A DNA stretch of 20,819 nt, taken from NCBI GenBank assembly GCA_023228705.1, contig JALOAS010000059.1, positions 1 to 20,819 on the forward strand, in the 5' to 3' direction. Each line of letters starts with the position of its first letter. Positions within the stretch are counted from its first letter, which is position 1. Below the pieces are notes generated by a model that searched no databases, was not told the origin of the DNA, and saw only the letters and a list, made by a program, of their open reading frames with translations. The stretch is from Ottowia sp. (lineage in GTDB: Bacteria; Pseudomonadota; Gammaproteobacteria; Burkholderiales; Burkholderiaceae_C). Below, piece after piece: positions 16,365-20,819 of this stretch. The translations under genes were made by a program, and so were the position numbers.

Positions 16365-17498
16365 ATGGCAGCCCCGCATGACGTTTGCATCCGCGGCGCC
16401 GGCATCGTGGGCCGCACGCTGGCCCTGCTGCTGGCACGGCAGGGCCTGCGCGTTGCGCTGGTCGCGCCAGCGCAGTACACGCGCCGCGACGCCGACGTGC
16501 GCGCTTATGCGATCAGCCCCCAGAACCAGCAGCTGCTGGCCGACCTGCGCTGCTGGCTGCCGGAAGCCGACGCAACGCCGGTCCGGTCCATGGTCATCTA
16601 CGGCGACCGCCGCGGCGTCGTCCACTTTGACGCCGACCGGCTCAAGGTGCAGGCGCTGAACTGGATCGTCGACGTGCCGGCGCTGGAGCAGCGGCTGGCC
16701 GAAGCCTGCAGCTACCAGGGCGCACTGGAAACGGTGGACGCGCCCGTGCCCGCGCCGCTGACCGTCATCTGTGAAGGCCGCGCCAGCCGCACCCGCGCCG
16801 AGCTGGGCGTGGAATTTGAAAGCATCGCGTACAACCAGCACGCCGTGGCAACCCGGCTCGACTGCGAGCAGTCGCATGGACAGGTGGCGCGCCAGTGGTT
16901 CACGCTGGATGGAGAGATCCTGGCCTTCCTGCCGCTGGCCGGCCCCGCCGGCCATGAGGTGGCGGTGGTCTGGGCCGCACGGCCTGCGCAGGCACGCGCC
17001 GCGGCGGGCTGGACCGACGCCGAGCTGGCGGCCCATTTGCACGAGCTCAGCGGCGGCGCGCTGGGCGCGCTTGAAGTCCGGGGCGCCCGCGGCAGCTGGC
17101 CACTCATCGTTGGCCAGGCCACCCGCTGGGTCGGCGCCATGCCCGGCGCGCCGAACCAGAGCTTTGCACTGGCCGGCGATGCCGCCCACGCCATGCACCC
17201 GCTGGCCGGGCAGGGCCTGAACACGGGCCTGGGCGACGTGGCCGAGCTGGCCGCGGTGCTGGCGGCGCGCGAAGACTGGCGCCCTCTGCACGACCGCCGG
17301 CTGCTGCGCCGCTACGCCCGCGCGCGCCAGGGCGACTGGCAGCGCATGCGCTGGGCCACCGACGGGCTGCAGCAACTGTTCACGCACCCGGCGCCGCTGG
17401 CCGCTGCGCTGCGCAACCGGGGCATGACGCTGTTTGACTACAGCGGTCCGCTCAAGCACCGCGTGGCACGGCTGGCCATGGGAGACGCCCGGCCTTGA
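16365..17498 (+). CDS. FAD-dependent hydroxylase, UbiH/UbiF/VisC family
   Basis: 377 residues. An aromatic-ring monooxygenase of the ubiquinone-hydroxylase family, which adds hydroxyls to polyprenylated benzoquinol rings at the inner membrane with FAD and O2. IRGAGIVGRTLALLLARQG at 9-27 is the ADP-binding GxGxxG motif. DVRAYAISPQNQQLL is the family segment near 45. GDAAHAMHPLAGQGLN at 271-286 is the second FAD-binding signature. Which ring position it hydroxylates cannot be told from sequence; Burkholderiales often have several paralogues. The start at ATG 16365 is chosen because it places the Rossmann strand near the N-terminus; the same frame is open back to 16191, inside ychF. It lies 139 bp before dsbC, and the three plus-strand genes probably act as a unit. 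Confidence 0.9.
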   Translation: MAAPHDVCIRGAGIVGRTLALLLARQGLRVALVAPAQYTRRDADVRAYAISPQNQQLLADLRCWLPEADATPVRSMVIYGDRRGVVHFDADRLKVQALNWIVDVPALEQRLAEACSYQGALETVDAPVPAPLTVICEGRASRTRAELGVEFESIAYNQHAVATRLDCEQSHGQVARQWFTLDGEILAFLPLAGPAGHEVAVVWAARPAQARAAAGWTDAELAAHLHELSGGALGALEVRGARGSWPLIVGQATRWVGAMPGAPNQSFALAGDAAHAMHPLAGQGLNTGLGDVAELAAVLAAREDWRPLHDRRLLRRYARARQGDWQRMRWATDGLQQLFTHPAPLAAALRNRGMTLFDYSGPLKHRVARLAMGDARP

Positions 17499-17628
17499 CG
17501 TCCCTGTTCGGCGCGCCGCAACCGCTGCGGCCACGGCCACGCATGTCCGCCCTGCTGCAACCGACAGGCCCGCGGTCCTCGGGGCCTGCGGGCGACGCAG
17601 CCATCCCCTTCCACTTCCCTTGTTCTGC

Positions 17629-17632
17629 GGAG
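17629..17632 (+). promoter_or_regulatory. Ribosome binding site fixing the TTG start of dsbC
   Basis: GGAG, 5 nt before a TTG at 17638. No in-frame ATG or GTG gives a credible N-terminus. Translation from this TTG yields a complete signal peptide of normal length, so it decides the start. Confidence 0.65.
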
Positions 17633-17637
17633 TCAAC

Positions 17638-18360
17638 TTGATCCCCTATCCTGCCCTTCTGCTGCGCCGCAGCCTGCTTGCGCTTGCCCTTCTTGTGCCG
17701 CTTCTGGCTGGCGCGCAGGAAGACACCATCCGGAAAAACCTGGCCGAGCGTGTCCCCATGCTGCAGTCCATCGATGAAGTGCGCGCCACGCCCATGGACG
17801 GCCTGTACGAGGTGCGCGTGGGCAAGGAGGTGCTGTACACCGACGCCGAGGGCAACTACCTGATCCAGGGCCAGCTGTTCGACACGCGCGCGCAGAAAAA
17901 CCTGACGCAGGAGCGGCGTGACGCGCTCAACGCCATTGCCTTTGACGCGCTCGACCTGGACAACGCCTTCACGCTGGTCTATGGCGAGGGCACGCGCCAG
18001 TTGGCCGCCTTTGAAGACCCCAACTGCCCGTATTGCAAGCGCTTTGAAAAAGACCTGTCCATGGTCGACGACGTGACCGTGCACGTCTTCCTGATTCCCA
18101 TCCTCGGGCAGGATTCGGTCAGGAAGGCCGAGCAGATCTGGTGCAGCGACGACCGGGCCCAGGCATGGACCGACTGGATGATCGACGACGTCAAGCCCAA
18201 GGGCACCGGCCAGTGCAACACCGACGCGCTCAAGGCCAACCTGGCGTTCGCGCGCGAGCACGGGATCACCGGCACGCCCACGCTGATCTTTGAAGACGGT
18301 CACCGCGTCCCCGGCGCCATCGATACCGCGCAGATAGAGGAACTGCTGGGCCAGCGCTGA
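17638..18360 (+). CDS. dsbC: Thiol:disulfide interchange protein DsbC (disulfide isomerase)
   Basis: 240 residues, against 236 in E. coli. A periplasmic homodimer that reshuffles wrong disulfides and is kept reduced by DsbD. The signal peptide is about 1-26 (LLLRRSLLALALLVPLLAGA). The N-terminal dimerisation domain (about 27-90) has the typical LYEVRVGKEVLYTDAEGNYLIQGQLFD. The thioredoxin domain has the active site CPYC at C130/C133, the cis-proline loop TGTPTLIF near the end, and a second pair C169/C193 equivalent to the structural disulfide of E. coli DsbC. The start is TTG 17638 with GGAG at 17629; the frame stays open upstream into the UbiH-family gene without homology. The stop overlaps the M61 start by one base (TGATG), so the two are coupled. 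Confidence 0.94.
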   Translation: MIPYPALLLRRSLLALALLVPLLAGAQEDTIRKNLAERVPMLQSIDEVRATPMDGLYEVRVGKEVLYTDAEGNYLIQGQLFDTRAQKNLTQERRDALNAIAFDALDLDNAFTLVYGEGTRQLAAFEDPNCPYCKRFEKDLSMVDDVTVHVFLIPILGQDSVRKAEQIWCSDDRAQAWTDWMIDDVKPKGTGQCNTDALKANLAFAREHGITGTPTLIFEDGHRVPGAIDTAQIEELLGQR

Positions 18361-20165
18361 TGTCTCGCATGCCGGCGGTTCAGTACGAGGTTGCGGTGGC
18401 CAGCGCCGCGCGGCATCGCTACGCGGTCACGCTGCGCATTGCCCATCCGCAGGCAGAGCAACAGGTCTCGCTCCCGGCGTGGATACCGGGCAGCTACCTG
18501 ATCCGCGAGTTTGCGCGCCACCTGGACCACCTGCAGGCGGAGCAGGCAGGCCAGGCGCTGCCCGTGCAGCAGCTGGACAAAAGCAGCTGGCGCATCCGCG
18601 CCAACCCGCAGCAGCCGCTGACCCTGCGCTACGAGGTCTACGCGTTCGACGCGTCGGTGCGGGCGGCCTGGCTCGATACGCAGCGCGGCTTCTTCAACGG
18701 GACCAGCCTGCTGCTGCGCGTGCAGGGTCAGGAGCAGCAAGCGCAGCGCCTGACCGTGCGCAGGCCACGCGGGCTGCCCGGCTGGCAGCTGGCCACTGCA
18801 ATGGCACCGCTGCGCGTGGACCGGCACGGCTTTGGCAGCTACGAGGCCGCCGACTACGACGAACTGGTCGACCACCCGGTGGAGATGGGCGCGTTCTGGA
18901 GCGGCCGCTTCACCGCGCGCGGGCTCAAGCACCGCTTCGTGGTCGCGGGCGCACCAGCGGCCACCTTCGATGGCGCTCAGCTGCTGCGGGACACGCAGAA
19001 AATCTGCGAGACGCAAATCGGCTTCTGGCACGGAACGGGCCGCCCCCGGCGCACCGAATACGTCTTCATGCTCAACGCCACCAGCCAGGGCTACGGCGGC
19101 ATAGAGCACCGCGCCAGCACGGCGCTGGTCTGCTCCCGCAGCGACCTGCCGCGCCGGGCCGTTCCCGGCGCCAGCGCCACCCCGCAGCGCAAGGGCTACC
19201 AGACGCTGCTGGGCGTCATCAGTCATGAGTACTTTCACTCATGGAACGTCAAGCGGCTCAAGCCGGCGGAATTTGCACCGTACGACTACGCGCGCGAGAA
19301 CCACACCGAACTGCTGTGGTTCTTTGAGGGGTTCACCAGCTATTACGACGACCTGCTGCTGCACCGCGCCGGGCTCATCGACGAGGCGGCGTATTTCAAG
19401 CTGCTCACGCACACCATCAACCGCATCCGGCAGGCGCCCGGGCGCCACGTGCAGTCGCTGGCGCAGGCCAGCTTTGACGCCTGGACCCGCTTCTACCGGC
19501 CGCACGAGAACACCGCCAACAGCACGGTCAGCTATTACGGCAAGGGCGCGCTGGTGGCACTGTGCCTGGACCTGACGCTGCGCCACGAGGGCCGCGGCTC
19601 GCTGGACGACGTCATGCGCGCGCTGTGGAAGCGCTGCAAGGGCGGCCCCATGACCGAGGCGGACGTTGCTGCCGTCCTGGCCGATCTGGGCGGACGGCCT
19701 TACGATCCCGAGCTGGCCGACTGGGTGCACGGAACCGCCGACCTGCCGCTGCAGGCGCTGCTGCAACAGCACGGCGTGGCGTTGGTGCAGGACCCGGCGC
19801 CCATCGCGCAGGCACTGGGGCTGCGCGTGACCGAGAAAAACGGCATCGCCATCGACGTGGTGCTGGACGGCGGCCCCGCCGCCCGCGCCGGCATGGCGGC
19901 AGGCGACGAATGGCTGGGCCTGGAAGTCACCCCCGCCGCGACCGAAGAGCGCAAGCTGCCCATGCAGGCCTGGCGGCTCAGAAAGCTGGACGACCTGGCC
20001 GTCTACGCGGGCCCGGCAGACGCCTGCGTTGCGCTGGTGGCACGCGATGGCCGCCTGCTGCGCCTGCCGCTGGCGCTGCCCGGGCAGGCCAGCACCTGGC
20101 GGCTGCAGCGCCCGGCGGATACCAGTACGACATCGAACTGGCCCGCTCCAGTCCGGCCGGGCTGA
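18360..20165 (+). CDS. M61 family glycyl aminopeptidase (zinc metallopeptidase with PDZ domain)
   Basis: 601 residues. The N-terminal beta domain of M61 proteins (about 5-180) includes LPAWIPGSYLIREFARHL. The catalytic domain carries the zinc motif HEYFH at 289-293 (H289, H293 ligands, E290 base) followed by SWNVKRLKP, and the third ligand region WFFEGFTSYY with E323. YGGIEHRAST precedes it and matches the peptidase family's substrate loop. A PDZ-like domain spans about 495-585 (KNGIAIDVVLDGGPAARAGMAAGDEWLG). The best-studied relative, a Sphingomonas enzyme, removes N-terminal glycine and alanine; the role here is unproven. I see no signal peptide, so it is predicted cytoplasmic despite its coupling to periplasmic dsbC. 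The extreme C-terminus after about residue 588 has no recognisable conservation. Confidence 0.93.
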   Translation: MSRMPAVQYEVAVASAARHRYAVTLRIAHPQAEQQVSLPAWIPGSYLIREFARHLDHLQAEQAGQALPVQQLDKSSWRIRANPQQPLTLRYEVYAFDASVRAAWLDTQRGFFNGTSLLLRVQGQEQQAQRLTVRRPRGLPGWQLATAMAPLRVDRHGFGSYEAADYDELVDHPVEMGAFWSGRFTARGLKHRFVVAGAPAATFDGAQLLRDTQKICETQIGFWHGTGRPRRTEYVFMLNATSQGYGGIEHRASTALVCSRSDLPRRAVPGASATPQRKGYQTLLGVISHEYFHSWNVKRLKPAEFAPYDYARENHTELLWFFEGFTSYYDDLLLHRAGLIDEAAYFKLLTHTINRIRQAPGRHVQSLAQASFDAWTRFYRPHENTANSTVSYYGKGALVALCLDLTLRHEGRGSLDDVMRALWKRCKGGPMTEADVAAVLADLGGRPYDPELADWVHGTADLPLQALLQQHGVALVQDPAPIAQALGLRVTEKNGIAIDVVLDGGPAARAGMAAGDEWLGLEVTPAATEERKLPMQAWRLRKLDDLAVYAGPADACVALVARDGRLLRLPLALPGQASTWRLQRPADTSTTSNWPAPVRPG

Positions 20166-20207
20166 CCCGACGCGCGGTGCGCGTGCGCAGCAGCTGCGGC
20201 CGCGCCT

Positions 20208-20249
20208 TCAGCGGCCGCTGAACTCGGGCTTGTGCTTTCCTCTCAAGAA
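20208..20249 (-). pseudogene. Remnant of an enoyl-CoA hydratase 3' end (13 codons plus stop)
   Basis: On the minus strand this reads FLRGKHKPEFSGR and stop, against FLQKRKPEFSGR and stop at the end of the genuine gene at 20681. The first 30 bases from the stop differ at only 2 positions. Nothing further upstream in the frame resembles the family, so it is a displaced gene end, not a gene. It abuts the left edge of repeat element B. The palindrome TTCAGCGGCCGCTGAA (20207-20222) spans its stop codon. Confidence 0.6.
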
Positions 20250-20528
20250 ACGATGCTCAGCAACACCACACGCATGACGGATGACCTCGCTGGCGCCTCG
20301 ATGACCCTGCCGCTACGCGGCTGCAATGACTGCGGCTGCGCCGCCATGATGGGGAGGTTGAGCGTTTGAAGAGGTTGGGCGTTGATCGTGGTGGGCACAC
20401 GCTGGACGCTGGACGCTGAACGCTTGACGCCAAACCTTCATGAGCCGCCGCAGGCGGCTGTCACCAATGGCCCGCATGGGCCGAGGTCATCTGTCATCCG
20501 CTGAGCTGGCGATGCTTGCCAATCAGGT
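20248..20528 (+). repeat. Dispersed intergenic repeat element, copy B
   Basis: Diverged copy of the element at 11004-11253, in the same orientation, with shared blocks in the same order. It lacks the long GTTGAGC array (only AGGTTGAGCGTTTGAAGAGG and GGTTGGGCGTTGAT remain) but has a longer complementary array: GCTGGAC, GCTGGAC, GCTGAAC and GCTTGAC at 20401-20428. It also has an extra 36 bp containing a 7-bp hairpin (AGCCGCC at 20443 with GGCGGCT at 20453), and about 65 bp of extra sequence after ATGACCT. The right end is GCCAATCAGGT, as in copy A. No coding frame is supported. Confidence 0.82.
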
Positions 20529-20712
20529 GCGCTTTTATAGAAAGTTCGCTGCGCGTCGCTGCGCGACTCCGCATCTGGCGATGCGGCCGAGCTCAGCGTC
20601 CGCTGAACTCGGGCTTGCGCTTTTATAGAAAGTTCGCTGCGCGTCGCTGCGCGACTCCGCATCTGGCGATGCGGCCGAGCTCAGCGTCCGCTGAACTCGG
20701 GCTTGCGCTTTT
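20528..20712. repeat. 88-bp tandem duplication containing the enoyl-CoA hydratase gene end
   Basis: Unit 1 is 20528-20615, unit 2 is 20616-20703, and a 9-bp start of a third (TGCGCTTTT) continues to 20712. The two full units appear identical. Each ends with the last part of the hydratase coding strand, including its stop, so the copy of that gene end at 20593-20623 is a duplicate and the one at 20681 is the real gene. Within each unit are a direct 10-bp repeat TCGCTGCGCG, a hairpin CCGCATC-TGGC-GATGCGG, and an imperfect hairpin CGAGCTCAGCG-TC-CGCTGAACTCG over the stop codon. Confidence 0.93.
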
Positions 20713-20819
20713 GCAGGAAGGCGGTCACGCCTTCGATGAAGTCCTGCGTAAACCCCAGCCGCGACTGCATGTCGCGCTCCACGTCCAGCTGCTCGTCCAG
20801 CGTATGCGTGTGCGCGCCG
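20681..20819 (-). CDS. Enoyl-CoA hydratase (crotonase family), C-terminal fragment running off the window
   Basis: The last 45 or so residues are visible. They end LDEQLDVERDMQSRLGFTQDF, then EGVTAFLQKRKPEFSGR and stop. This is the standard crotonase C-terminus: an E-D-Q-R helix followed by F-EGV-AFL-KRKP-F-GR. The family hydrates trans-2-enoyl-CoA to 3-hydroxyacyl-CoA, the step before the dehydrogenase encoded at 13016. Catalytic glutamates and the oxyanion loop lie outside the window, so the exact activity is undetermined. Its 3' end is duplicated downstream, as described for 20528-20712. Confidence 0.9.
   Translation of the reverse strand, partial: GAHTHTLDEQLDVERDMQSRLGFTQDFIEGVTAFLQKRKPEFSGR

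Noticed and set aside
17560..17587. Possible intrinsic terminator before dsbC (CAGGCCC paired with GGGCCTG)
   Set aside because: A stem of about 7 bp is possible but it is followed by GC-rich sequence with no T run, so it does not meet the criteria for a terminator.
15939..17636. Long minus-strand open frame opposite the UbiH-family gene and entering ychF (about 565 codons)
   Set aside because: Overlaps the true ychF in another frame and the UbiH-family gene on the other strand; no conserved motifs.
20438..20662. Open frames within the repeat region at the right end, on both strands
   Set aside because: They run through the dispersed element and the 88-bp duplication, carry duplicated peptide segments for that reason only, and have no homology or ribosome binding site.

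Overview
The window reads as chromosomal DNA of a high-GC betaproteobacterium, most likely a member of the Burkholderiales. That placement is an inference. It rests on the protein families present (several TRAP and ABC-type solute-binding proteins, an AMP nucleosidase, a UbiH-family hydroxylase next to dsbC and an M61 peptidase) and on the codon use. There are no rRNA, tRNA or phage genes and no CRISPR array. Nearly all of it is ordinary, intact metabolic and envelope genes. The unusual material lies in the intergenic DNA.

Left part (1-8 kb). The first 126 bases are the 5' end of an IS3-family element whose body lies outside the window. A terminator hairpin and a small secreted protein made largely of two 37-residue repeats follow. 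Next comes an isocitrate lyase/PEP mutase-family lyase, divergent from a complete three-gene TRAP carboxylate transporter (P, Q and M subunits). These plausibly form an uptake-plus-cleavage module for an organic acid. AMP nucleosidase (amn) follows, convergent with an AtoE-type short-chain fatty acid transporter.

Middle part (8-13 kb). On the minus strand lie a 14-helix MFS exporter of the DHA2 type, an orphan branched-chain-amino-acid-type ABC solute-binding protein, and a FAH-family hydrolase followed by phosphatidylserine decarboxylase (psd). An intergenic repeat element with 13 exact copies of the heptamer GTTGAGC sits between psd and the solute-binding gene.

Right part (13-20.8 kb). A 3-hydroxybutyryl-CoA dehydrogenase reads rightwards. 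A minus-strand run follows: ychF, a VanZ-like gene overlapping it by 8 nt, and a PAP2 phosphatase. On the plus strand a UbiH-family hydroxylase, dsbC and an M61 aminopeptidase probably form one operon. The window closes with the 3' end of an enoyl-CoA hydratase on the minus strand.

The 515 bases between the M61 gene and the hydratase hold the most striking structure. There is a second, diverged copy of the heptamer-bearing element. Copies of the hydratase's own last ~30 bp lie on both sides of it, and an 88-bp unit that includes that gene end is duplicated in tandem. I see no clear new multi-gene system. The dispersed repeat family and its relation to gene 3' ends is the best candidate for something undescribed.
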